Below are positions 8,525 to 17,394 of a DNA stretch of 34,317 bases, one piece after another. The notes below the pieces were generated by a model. It was not told the DNA's origin. It did not search any database and saw nothing but the letters and a program-made list of their open reading frames with translations. The position numbers were made by a program, and so were the translations under genes. This DNA comes from Crenarchaeota archaeon 13_1_40CM_3_52_10 (lineage in GTDB: Archaea; Thermoproteota; Bathyarchaeia; 40CM-2-53-6): positions 1-34,317 of the forward strand of contig MNGO01000070.1 of NCBI GenBank assembly GCA_001918765.1. Direction: 5' to 3'. Each line of letters starts with the position of its first letter. Position 1 is the first letter of the stretch.

Positions 8525-11347
8525 ATGCTGTCATACGCTCTCAAAAGAATCGTACGGTCCTGGAAACTCTACGCATCCCTAATACTCGGGATGATGCTAG
8601 CGGCCACCTTCTTTGGCGGGATCAACGTAGGAGCGGACACTATTGGCAAACAGGCCCTCGACGCTCAACTCGTTAACACTCCTGTTGACATCTCGCTCAC
8701 GCCACTGTCGGGTGGAATATCGGTCCCCCGCTCCTCATTCGACAACGTCGCCCAAAGGGTACTAGGGGTCAGCGGAGTAGTTGCAGCCGAACTCGTAGGA
8801 AGCGAAACCCAACAGTTCTATCCATACAACGAGTCGATACCGTACATCAAAGCCATTCAAGACAGTTCGCTACTTTACCAGCACCTTACACTCTTGAGTG
8901 GCCGAAAAACTCTTCATGCAAATGAATCCCTCATCAACGCGGACTCGCAGTTTGCGCAGACCTACAAGTCAGGCGAGACCGTCAAGTACAGTCTTGGACA
9001 ACCTGGATGCAACTACAAGGGATGCCATTACAATGCAACGCTGACAGTCGTCGGCGAAGTACAACTGGACTCGGTAGCAGCTAACACTCTTGGCGTTAAC
9101 CCGATCTATTATGGGCCCTCGGGATCGACCGCGAAACCGGGCAGTACGCTCATCGTAAGCTGGGATCAGACGTTCGCCCCTATAGTCGACTGGGCTTACA
9201 GCCAAACTGGGTTCAGGGATTATTCCATTGGGGCTACGGTGAACGTTTACCTAGACCGAGCCAAGCTTCTGAGCGCGTTTAACGTCGAAAGCAGCATTAC
9301 ACAGGTTCAACGGATCGACGATCAAGTTGCGAACGTAGCCGCGCTGAACGGGTTCACCTCCCAACCGAACCTGATAAGTCCACTCCAGCAGTTCTCCTCC
9401 AGCATATTCGCCCTCCGGCTCACATTCACGATATTCTCCATCCCAGTCTTCTTCGTGGCATGGTTCGTGGGGAGAACCGTTTCCCAAGCGTCCTTCAACC
9501 TCCGTCGGAGGGAAATCGGGTTATTGATGACAAAGGGCTTCTCCCAGAGTCAGCTATTCAGACACTTCCTAGTCGAAGCCCTACTGGTTGGATTAATCGG
9601 AGGAGGTCTGGGACTCGCCGCAGCCGTATTGCTGAACCCCTACTTTGTCCAAGTGCTCAGCGGCAGCTATCAAACCGGAGTGTTCCTCAGCCAGGACACC
9701 GCGATCGCCACGATGATCTTCACCATCGTTCTCACGATACTCGCAATCTATTCGCCGGCTCGGGCGGCTGCAAGCATGGACCCCGCGAAGGCTCTACGAG
9801 AGTACGTCTATCTCGAAGACACCCGCCCATCGAAGAAGCGAGGGGCGATCATCGCCTTCTCCCTCGGCCTCTACAAGATAATCCTCCTTCTTCTCGGGAT
9901 TAACTTCCAGAACATCGGCCGCTATCTTTTCGGCGTAAACTTCCTCCTCGCCATTGTTCTGATAATCTTGGCAGTCCTCGACTATGGACTGAACATCATC
10001 GGGCCATTCCTCTTCCTCTACGGAGCCACACAGCTGTCAACCGGATTAGCGGCCCGTTTTCATAGGAGATTCGCATCAATCTCCAAACGCCTAGTAGGAG
10101 ATATCGCGTCCCTAGCGTCCAAGAGTGTCTTCCGAAACCCTCGCCGAGTTACCGCCCTAGTCTTCCTCGTCGCTTTGATAGCAGGCTATTCTATCTGGGT
10201 GATCGGCGACATGGCCAGTTTGCAAGACTACAACATTCGCCAAGCAGAGGTCCAAGTGGGCTCCGACCTGCGTGTTTCTGGCACGGGAAATTTCAACCTG
10301 ACCTATGCCACTGTGGTGGCGAGTCAACTGCGAAGCTGGAACAACATTACCGGAGCCACCCCGGAATCTGACAATACCCTTAGTCTCTCCTCTCGCTCCT
10401 CAATTACGATCAAAGCCATAGATCCGGCGACATGGAGACAGGGAGCATACTACGAACCTGAATGGTTCAGCGGGAACATTAACACGGTTTTCCAAAACAT
10501 GCAATCGAACAATCAAACCATCGTGCTCGATCATGGTCTTGCCTCATACTACAATATTCAACAGGGAGGGACAGTAATCGTAAGCCAGAACGTAAGCCTC
10601 ACTGTCATCAGCTTCTTTGGCCCCGACTACTCCCAACAGTCCCAAGGTCAACCTTTCGGATTTTCCTATTTTCAGCCCGAAGGATGGTCATTCGTTTCGC
10701 TGAAATTGATCGCTCAAAACCCATCCATTACAGGGATAAACTCTGTACTGGTCAAAGCAGGACCTGGAATCTCGTTCACGGACCTCGCAAGCTCAATACA
10801 GAAGGCCTATCCAACCCTGACAGTTAGGACAGCACAGGACAACACACGAGGAACTGGACCCATCGCTTCCAACGGAGCCCAGGCGAGCATTCAAGGTGCC
10901 GACGCGGTAATCGCTAACGGGACGCAGAATGTCCTGCGACTCGGAACAGTTTTCGCCGGACTCGCTGCTTCTATTGGAATCGGAGCAGTAACTTACACCG
11001 GCTTCAAGGAAAGGGAAAAGGAAACTACAATGCTCGCTGTGAGAGGACTGTCCTACAAACAGTTACTTGGACTCCTAGTCACAGAAGTCCTCCCGCTGGT
11101 GATCTTCGCGTTGATACTTGCAACAACAGTCGGACTGATCACGGTCCGAGGGGACAGCCTCGCACAGAATTCCCTGACCCCGAACTACGCGAGCCTCCTT
11201 GCCCCCCGGCGAGTAGTCTTTCCGCTCTGGGCCTCAGAGAACATTCTGGCAATAATCGGTCTACTATTTCTCGGCGTTTTTCTGCCTGCAATAACCGCTG
11301 CACGGAAAGACCTTTCAAAGATGAGCAGAACAGTGAGATTCGCATGA
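8525..11347 (+). CDS. ABC transporter permease, FtsX/MacB-like
   Basis: 940 aa. Two FtsX-like repeats (RREIGLLMTKGFSQSQLFRHFLVEALLVG; KEREKETTMLAVRGLSYKQLLGLLVTEVLPLV) with large extracytoplasmic domains. Confidence 0.88.
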   Translation: MLSYALKRIVRSWKLYASLILGMMLAATFFGGINVGADTIGKQALDAQLVNTPVDISLTPLSGGISVPRSSFDNVAQRVLGVSGVVAAELVGSETQQFYPYNESIPYIKAIQDSSLLYQHLTLLSGRKTLHANESLINADSQFAQTYKSGETVKYSLGQPGCNYKGCHYNATLTVVGEVQLDSVAANTLGVNPIYYGPSGSTAKPGSTLIVSWDQTFAPIVDWAYSQTGFRDYSIGATVNVYLDRAKLLSAFNVESSITQVQRIDDQVANVAALNGFTSQPNLISPLQQFSSSIFALRLTFTIFSIPVFFVAWFVGRTVSQASFNLRRREIGLLMTKGFSQSQLFRHFLVEALLVGLIGGGLGLAAAVLLNPYFVQVLSGSYQTGVFLSQDTAIATMIFTIVLTILAIYSPARAAASMDPAKALREYVYLEDTRPSKKRGAIIAFSLGLYKIILLLLGINFQNIGRYLFGVNFLLAIVLIILAVLDYGLNIIGPFLFLYGATQLSTGLAARFHRRFASISKRLVGDIASLASKSVFRNPRRVTALVFLVALIAGYSIWVIGDMASLQDYNIRQAEVQVGSDLRVSGTGNFNLTYATVVASQLRSWNNITGATPESDNTLSLSSRSSITIKAIDPATWRQGAYYEPEWFSGNINTVFQNMQSNNQTIVLDHGLASYYNIQQGGTVIVSQNVSLTVISFFGPDYSQQSQGQPFGFSYFQPEGWSFVSLKLIAQNPSITGINSVLVKAGPGISFTDLASSIQKAYPTLTVRTAQDNTRGTGPIASNGAQASIQGADAVIANGTQNVLRLGTVFAGLAASIGIGAVTYTGFKEREKETTMLAVRGLSYKQLLGLLVTEVLPLVIFALILATTVGLITVRGDSLAQNSLTPNYASLLAPRRVVFPLWASENILAIIGLLFLGVFLPAITAARKDLSKMSRTVRFA

Positions 11348-12240
11348 CCGCTGTCCCGGTTACAGTAGACTCTCTCGTCAAAGCCTACAAGCTCGGCCGA
11401 GTCGAAGTGCAAGCGCTACGCGGGATCAACCTCAAAGTCGAGGCGGGCGGCATGGTCTCGATCATCGGCCCCAGCGGCAGCGGAAAGACCACTTTGTTGA
11501 ACATTCTGGGAGGGCTTGACAGAGCTACCGCTGGAAATGTTCACGTCGGCAATACCGTTCTGACAGATCTAGATCCGACCCGGTTGGTCTATTATCGTCG
11601 CCAAATCGTCGGTCACATATTCCAGACCCTCAACCTCATACCCACGCTCACAGCTGCGGAAAACGTCGAGCTTCCCATGATGGCCATGGGAACGCCAGGC
11701 GGGACCCGCGCGGCCAGAACCAAAGAACTTCTCGGCATTGTAGGCCTCGCCGACAGACACGACCACAAGCCCGACGAGCTTAGCGGTGGAGAACAGCAAC
11801 GAGTCGCTATAGCAGCGGCGCTTGCCAACGACCCGCCTCTGCTCCTGGCGGATGAGCCAACTGGGGAATTGGACAGTGTAAACGCGAAGATGGTCACAGA
11901 CTTTCTTGTCAAGATAAACCGTGAGCTGGGAAAGACGCTGATAATGGTGACACACGATCAGAACGTTGCGAAGACAGCCAACAATATCATGAGGATAGAG
12001 GATGGAACGATCAAGTCATCACTCACGCCCAGCCAGATCGCGTCACAGGACACGTCAAGCTCGTACTTAGATCAGCTACGCTATCGCATGTCGGAACTTG
12101 AGAAACAAATGAAACAATTGGACGATGACTTCAAGACGGGCAAGCTTTCTGGTGACGATTACGCGGATCAACGCGTCAGACTACGACAGGTTAGGGCGGG
12201 TCTCCAGGACGAGCTTCAGAGGCAGGGAGTAATCGGCTAG
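11344..12240 (+). CDS. ABC transporter ATP-binding protein, LolD/MacB type, with C-terminal coiled-coil-like extension
   Basis: 'GPSGSGKTTLLNILGG', 'LSGGEQQRVAIAAAL', 'LLLADEPTGELD'. Overlaps the permease stop by 4 nt (ATGA). Confidence 0.95.
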   Translation: MTAVPVTVDSLVKAYKLGRVEVQALRGINLKVEAGGMVSIIGPSGSGKTTLLNILGGLDRATAGNVHVGNTVLTDLDPTRLVYYRRQIVGHIFQTLNLIPTLTAAENVELPMMAMGTPGGTRAARTKELLGIVGLADRHDHKPDELSGGEQQRVAIAAALANDPPLLLADEPTGELDSVNAKMVTDFLVKINRELGKTLIMVTHDQNVAKTANNIMRIEDGTIKSSLTPSQIASQDTSSSYLDQLRYRMSELEKQMKQLDDDFKTGKLSGDDYADQRVRLRQVRAGLQDELQRQGVIG

Positions 12241-12260
12241 CTCCGGCCCTGGAAAAAGCA

Positions 12261-12268
12261 TTTTTATA
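12261..12268 (+). promoter_or_regulatory. Candidate TATA box (TTTTTATA)
   Basis: A/T-rich TATA-like element about 38 nt before the ATG of a micro-ORF. Confidence 0.5.
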
Positions 12269-12306
12269 CGCAAAAACCAGCTATTCCAGTGAGGACTCGC
12301 CAGTAA

Positions 12307-12363
12307 ATGTGTAGCACGTGCGCGAAGCACAATCCGGGAAAGAAGAAAAAATCCAAGATGTGA
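12307..12363 (+). CDS. Candidate 18-aa microprotein MCSTCAKHNPGKKKKSKM
   Basis: ATG...TGA micro-ORF encoding a CxxCxxH motif and Lys-rich tail, with an upstream TATA-like box; absent from the ORF track, whose shortest entry is 60 aa. Confidence 0.45.
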   Translation: MCSTCAKHNPGKKKKSKM

Positions 12364-12426
12364 ACGAGCCGGCATAGAACCGTAGGTCACCGTCCTTCCT
12401 TTTTCTGCTCGGAGGTCGAATAGCCA

Positions 12427-13695
12427 GTGACCAGCTCAGTCGTAACCGCAGCGGACTCGGTCGCGCAGTTCAAGTTCCGACGAACACTAGAACAGCTCGC
12501 TCGCAAGGAAGGTCGAGGCACCGAACTCATCAGCCTATATGTTCCTCCCGACCGCAGAATACACGAAGTACTCGGCCAGCTCCGGGAGGAAGCTGGTACA
12601 GCTTCCAACATCAAATCACGCACGACACGCCAAGCCGTCCAAGACTCGATTGAACGAGTCATGCAACGCCTACGATTGTTCAAAGAACCACCCCCTACAG
12701 GGCTCGTGATCTTTGCCGGCATGATTCCCCAGAATGGTCTCGGGAGCGAACGGATGGAGATCTACGTGCTCACCCCTCCGGAGCCAATAACAGTCGGGTT
12801 CTACAGGTGCGACGCCCGCTTCCACGTCGAGCCCCTCCTAGCTCTCGTTGTCGAGAAAGATACCTACGGAATAATCGTGATCGACGGGACGGAAGCTGTG
12901 GTTGCAACTCTCAAGGGACGAAGAGTCGAGATCGTCAAGTCCTTCACCTCAGGAATACCCGGAAAGAGCCGTGCAGGCGGGCAGTCGGCTAGACGCTTCG
13001 AGCGCATTCGAGAAGGGGTCACCCACGACTACTACAAGCGCGTTGGTCAACACTTCAACGATATCATGCTTGCAATACCCGATCTCAAGGGAATTATTAT
13101 TGGCGGGCCCGGACCGACAAAATACGTTTGGTCAGAAGGAGAATATCTGCAGTACACGTTGAAGAAGAAGGTGCTCTCGGTCGTCGATACTAGCTACACG
13201 AGTGAGGCGGGCGTTGAGGAGGTTGTTGAGAAGAGCAGCGAGATCCTGAAAGGGGTCCGGTACAAGGAGGAGAAGCAGATGGTTCAGAAATTCCTCTACG
13301 AGCTAGGCCACGAAACCGGCAAAGGAGTCTTTGGAGAGCTACAGGTCCAGAAATATCTGGAAAAAGGCGTTGTCGACACTTTGTTGATCTCGGAGAAACT
13401 GGAGGGTCAGAGACTCGTCCTCAAATGCAAGAACTGCGGCAATCTGGAAGAATTTCGCGGGACAAGATACGAGGCGCACGCGCTCAAGAGCGAGCTTCCC
13501 ACACGACCATGCAAAAAGTGCGGCAAGCCAAACCTCGAGATCGTTGAGGATAGCGACATCATCGACAGCTTTCTAGACTTTGCAGAGAAGGGCGGAAGCA
13601 AGGTCGAGGTCATTTCAGAGGAGACCGAAGAGGGACGAATGCTCAGAGACGCGTTCGGAAAAGTCGCCGCAGTACTGCGCTACCCCGCCAACTAG
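12427..13695 (+). CDS. prf1: Peptide chain release factor aRF1
   Basis: GTG start; 'TASNIKSRTTR' (NIKS motif), 'SRAGGQSARRFERIRE' (GGQ motif) and a C-terminal Zn ribbon. Confidence 0.97.
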   Translation: MTSSVVTAADSVAQFKFRRTLEQLARKEGRGTELISLYVPPDRRIHEVLGQLREEAGTASNIKSRTTRQAVQDSIERVMQRLRLFKEPPPTGLVIFAGMIPQNGLGSERMEIYVLTPPEPITVGFYRCDARFHVEPLLALVVEKDTYGIIVIDGTEAVVATLKGRRVEIVKSFTSGIPGKSRAGGQSARRFERIREGVTHDYYKRVGQHFNDIMLAIPDLKGIIIGGPGPTKYVWSEGEYLQYTLKKKVLSVVDTSYTSEAGVEEVVEKSSEILKGVRYKEEKQMVQKFLYELGHETGKGVFGELQVQKYLEKGVVDTLLISEKLEGQRLVLKCKNCGNLEEFRGTRYEAHALKSELPTRPCKKCGKPNLEIVEDSDIIDSFLDFAEKGGSKVEVISEETEEGRMLRDAFGKVAAVLRYPAN

Positions 13696-13709
13696 TCAGG
13701 GAATCATCG

Positions 13710-14417
13710 ATGGCGCGCGCCAAAGCAATATTCTTCGACCTCGGAGAGACCCTCGTAACACAAAACATCGAAGACAACCTAGTCACCATGAAGGCCCTAG
13801 AAAAGATCAGCGAGATCCTACCTCGCAGCAAGTCGCCATCTGAACTTTTCACAACTTACAAGCAAGGCTACAAGGTGAACGAGGCCTTTCGCACCAAGCA
13901 TCACGTCGAGATTCCAATTCAGGCTTGGATGGTGCAGCTCTTGAGGCAGGCTCTTGGCCGTGAGCCTGAAGAAATCTTGGTGGAGGAGGCGATCAAGATA
14001 GTCGTCTCCGCCCGAGCGGAAAACGCGGTTGTGTTTCCGGACTCGAACCCTCTTCTCGAGAAACTTTCGAAAAAGAAAATCAAGCTGGGAATAATATCGA
14101 ACGTCTCGTCTCACGATGTCGCGGTGGAGATCCTTCGCAAAGTCGGGCTACTAGACTATTTTCACACAGTCGTAACATCCGCTTTCGTCGGGATCCGTAA
14201 GCCTGATCCTGGAATCTTTCTCTACGCGCTCCTGCAATTCAAGCTGCAACCAAAGCAAGCAGTAATCGTTGGTGATTCGGAGAAACACGATGTTTGGGGA
14301 GGCGCGATAACCGGCATGAAAACGGTTCTAGTCTCGAAGAGACCGGTGACCGAAAGCCTAGCCGATTATCGGTTTGCGAGTCTCGCTGATGCTTCAGCGA
14401 CTCTGGCCTCTCTATAG
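13710..14417 (+). CDS. HAD-superfamily hydrolase
   Basis: 'AIFFDLGETLV', 'LGIISNVSS', 'RKPDPGIFLYAL', 'VIVGDSEKHDVWGG'. Confidence 0.9.
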   Translation: MARAKAIFFDLGETLVTQNIEDNLVTMKALEKISEILPRSKSPSELFTTYKQGYKVNEAFRTKHHVEIPIQAWMVQLLRQALGREPEEILVEEAIKIVVSARAENAVVFPDSNPLLEKLSKKKIKLGIISNVSSHDVAVEILRKVGLLDYFHTVVTSAFVGIRKPDPGIFLYALLQFKLQPKQAVIVGDSEKHDVWGGAITGMKTVLVSKRPVTESLADYRFASLADASATLASL

Positions 14418-15266
14418 GTAGCTGGCGAGGAGCATACCTGCAACACCAAGCAGCAAGGAAAAGGGAAGGCCGGGAAACATCTCATACTTCGACAGCGCTT
14501 TGAAGCCCAGAAAGGTTCCGGCGAGTATTCCGATTGCGGCGGCGAAGAATGAGAGAACGCCTCCAAAGTATACAAGTGCTGTTGTCGCGACTAGCGAGTA
14601 GAAGACCATGTCTCCCATCCCAATTGTCAAATCCCCATGGGTGAAGACCGCGCCGGGAAGATCGCCCTCTTCAATCGTCTTCGCGAGGGCTCCAACAGGG
14701 CCTCGAAAAACGGCAACGATATCGTAGATCACGAGCGCTCCAATCAGAACCAGTGCAGTCAATGGGCCGATCGAGTAGCCCAAGAAAATCCCCGTGAGCG
14801 CACCTATGAGTGTCACTCCGATCAATTGATACTTTTTCGTCTTTCCAAATAACGTGATCGCGATCGCGACCGCTGTTCCGAGCGAGACTCCCAGTATGAT
14901 TATGGTTGCTAGAGGGTCCGCCGGAGGGTTCGGAATCAGAAGGAGAATCGAGGATGAGTACCAGAAGGCTACCGCGAAGGATACGATAAGAACGGCTGCT
15001 TTGATCAATGAACGGATGAAATTCATCCGGCCTCTTCGAACCATGAGGAACATTGCTGTCGCGCTTCCTCCGAGCGCGATAACGAAGATGACGGCGTTAA
15101 GGCTCGCCGAGCTCAAAGAGTCACCCTGGAAGGGAGTTACTTGAGCTGGCGGAACGACCTGGTTTGAAATCGGGTACCCCAGAAGACCAGTTACAGCTAG
15201 GCTGAGAATCACTGGGTAGAGGTGGCGTGGGCGGGGCTTGAAGGCCCTTTGTTCTTCCTCTGGCAT
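14412..15266 (-). CDS. Presenilin/signal-peptide-peptidase-family intramembrane aspartyl protease
   Basis: Multi-TM protein with 'YDIVAVF' (YD), 'GMGDMVFYS' (GxGD) and C-terminal 'PGLPFS' at the PAL position. Confidence 0.85.
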   Translation of the reverse strand: MPEEEQRAFKPRPRHLYPVILSLAVTGLLGYPISNQVVPPAQVTPFQGDSLSSASLNAVIFVIALGGSATAMFLMVRRGRMNFIRSLIKAAVLIVSFAVAFWYSSSILLLIPNPPADPLATIIILGVSLGTAVAIAITLFGKTKKYQLIGVTLIGALTGIFLGYSIGPLTALVLIGALVIYDIVAVFRGPVGALAKTIEEGDLPGAVFTHGDLTIGMGDMVFYSLVATTALVYFGGVLSFFAAAIGILAGTFLGFKALSKYEMFPGLPFSLLLGVAGMLLASYL

Positions 15267-15272
15267 GGAGCC

Positions 15273-16532
15273 CTAGATCTCGACAATGTCCCCAGTCTTA
15301 GGGGCCTTCGCGTCTAATCCCTGTTCCTTGGAGGCCCATTCGGCAAGTTTCTTGCAGTTTCCTTCCGCGCCGTGCACGATGAACACTTTCGTCTTCTTGT
15401 CCAGATCGGACAGTGTCAGTTCCAATTCTCGTCTGCCGCCGTGGGATGAGAAGTCGAACCTCTCTATTCTCGCGTCCACCGGTCGGGCCTTGCCATGGAT
15501 AACGAACTTCTTCCTCTCCAAGAGGATTCTGCCAGGGCTTCCGGGTACTTGGAAGCTGACCATGAACACCGCGTTCTGTTTCTTCGCAGCCACATTCTCC
15601 ATGTAGAAGACGGACGCGCCGCCCTTCAACATGCCTGCTGGAGATATTATCACGCCCGCGGTCTTTGCTGCCCTGCGCCGATCGTTCCACCCGTCGACCC
15701 AGTGAGCCATCTTACTAGCTCGCTCGAACACCGATGAGTCTCTTAGCGATGAGGGATATTTCAGCAACATTTCCATAGCGTCCAAGGCCATTCCATCGAC
15801 GAAAACCGGATGCTCGAAATGATAAGCAGAGAGTACCGATAGAAGCTCTTGGGATCGGCCGACACCGAAAGCGGGTACAAGGACTGTTCCGCCTCCCTCA
15901 ACCACTTCGGTTACCTTTTCGACAAACTCTTTTTCCAAACCATCCCGCATCGGATGGTCTTCTGTAGCGTACGTTCCCTCGATGATGATCGCATCCAAGT
16001 CCTTGTAATTACTCGGGTCTGCGCCGTCAACAAGCCTAGTTGGCTGACGGTTGAAATCGCCAGTGTAGAGTAGCCGTTTGCCCTCGGAGTTAATTATCGC
16101 CTGAGCGCTCCCCGGTATGTGGCCTGCATTGACTAGAGTGAGAGATGCGTCGCCGACATCGATCGACTGGTGATACTGAAGCTCCCGCGTGTGCTTTAGC
16201 ATCGTCTGGAGGTCCATGAACTCGTACGGCGCGTAGTATCCGCTGAGCTTGAGGAAGTCTTTGATGATCAGACTGGTAAGCGTGAAAGTTGGTTGTACTC
16301 CATAAAGTGGAACACCACCGTGAATGTAGAATATCGGAGCAGACCCAACATGGTCGAGGTGAGCGTGAGTAAGCACGATCGCCTCCACCTCTTTCGGAGG
16401 GATGTGCATCGGAAATCCTACGTGATGGTTCACCATCACGCCGTAATCCATGACGAGGTACTTGCTGCCGACGCTTACTGCGAATGCGGACCTGCCTACT
16501 TCCTGGCAGGCGCCTAAGAACCTGATTTTCAT
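15273..16532 (-). CDS. Metallo-beta-lactamase/beta-CASP ribonuclease (CPSF-related)
   Basis: 'LTHAHLDHVGSAP', 'LLYTGDFNRQPTRLV', 'VLVPAFGVGRSQELL', 'FSSHGGRRE', 'VFIVHGAEGNC'. Confidence 0.92.
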   Translation of the reverse strand: MKIRFLGACQEVGRSAFAVSVGSKYLVMDYGVMVNHHVGFPMHIPPKEVEAIVLTHAHLDHVGSAPIFYIHGGVPLYGVQPTFTLTSLIIKDFLKLSGYYAPYEFMDLQTMLKHTRELQYHQSIDVGDASLTLVNAGHIPGSAQAIINSEGKRLLYTGDFNRQPTRLVDGADPSNYKDLDAIIIEGTYATEDHPMRDGLEKEFVEKVTEVVEGGGTVLVPAFGVGRSQELLSVLSAYHFEHPVFVDGMALDAMEMLLKYPSSLRDSSVFERASKMAHWVDGWNDRRRAAKTAGVIISPAGMLKGGASVFYMENVAAKKQNAVFMVSFQVPGSPGRILLERKKFVIHGKARPVDARIERFDFSSHGGRRELELTLSDLDKKTKVFIVHGAEGNCKKLAEWASKEQGLDAKAPKTGDIVEI

Positions 16533-16695
16533 CAGTTCACCGTAACAGTATGAAATGGATTATCGCGAGGAATTCTAGTTCACTCTACGCGTGAACCGGT
16601 TTGAGAGACTACAATAAAAGCCCTACAATCGAGTCTCCGGAGAGATTTTTAGGCACGACAGGATAGACGAATCCCCTTACTCAGTTGGAATCAGA

Positions 16696-17394
16696 GTGCC
16701 AGTTCAGCTCCTCGTCGATTCAAAGAACCTCAAAGGCTCCACACTGATCACAGGGTTCCATGGTGTGGGACAGACTGGCTACATTGCCACCTCCTATATG
16801 ATTCACGCGCTGAAAGCCGAGCGCGTGGGATTTGTCCAAGTTGCAAACCCTCCACCCTGGGTCGGGACAGCCGACGGAGGACTGGTCACACCATTCGAAG
16901 TCTACCGAAGAGGCAAGACAGTCTTAGTCAAGCTGGAATTTTCTCCCCACAGATCCGAAGAGGCGGAGTTTGCGAAGGTCCTGGCAAGCTGGGCCGTGAA
17001 GGGCAAATTCAAAGACGCGATTCTGATCGGAGGATTGGATTCGTCGTTCAGGAATAACAACGATGATTTCTGTATCGTTCCGACCGGCGCGTATCTTGAC
17101 CGTGCTAAAGTGTTCAAGGCGCCAATCCTTGAGCCGGGCTTACTGGTCTATGGGCCACTGGCGGTGATGTTGAGTGAGTTTGAAATCCACGACTTCCCTG
17201 CCATCGCTGTTCTGCCATATGCTGAGCCAGCCAGGGCCGACCCTGCAGCTGCTGCGCTAGCTATCAGGAAGATTTCACAAGCGTACAATTTCAAGGTGAA
17301 CTTGAAAGAACTGTTGAAGGATGCAAAACTTATCGAGCGAGAGTTTGACCACAAATCGAGGCTTACGAAATCGCACGAGAGACTGTACTCCTAG
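16696..17394 (+). CDS. PAC2-family protein (proteasome assembly chaperone-like)
   Basis: GTG start; 'STLITGFHGVGQTGYIATSYMIHAL', 'DAILIGGLDSSF' and 'GPLAVMLSEFEIHDFPAIAVLPYA'. Confidence 0.85.
   Translation: MPVQLLVDSKNLKGSTLITGFHGVGQTGYIATSYMIHALKAERVGFVQVANPPPWVGTADGGLVTPFEVYRRGKTVLVKLEFSPHRSEEAEFAKVLASWAVKGKFKDAILIGGLDSSFRNNNDDFCIVPTGAYLDRAKVFKAPILEPGLLVYGPLAVMLSEFEIHDFPAIAVLPYAEPARADPAAAALAIRKISQAYNFKVNLKELLKDAKLIEREFDHKSRLTKSHERLYS

Noticed and set aside
9460-9903. 147-aa plus-strand ORF in an alternative frame
   Set aside because: Nested inside the FtsX-like permease; Arg/Ser/Pro-rich translation typical of a wrong frame.
11569-11955. 128-aa minus-strand ORF
   Set aside because: Antisense to the ABC ATPase core domain.
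15298-15690. 130-aa minus-strand ORF
   Set aside because: Alternative frame within the beta-CASP nuclease; highly charged wrong-frame composition.
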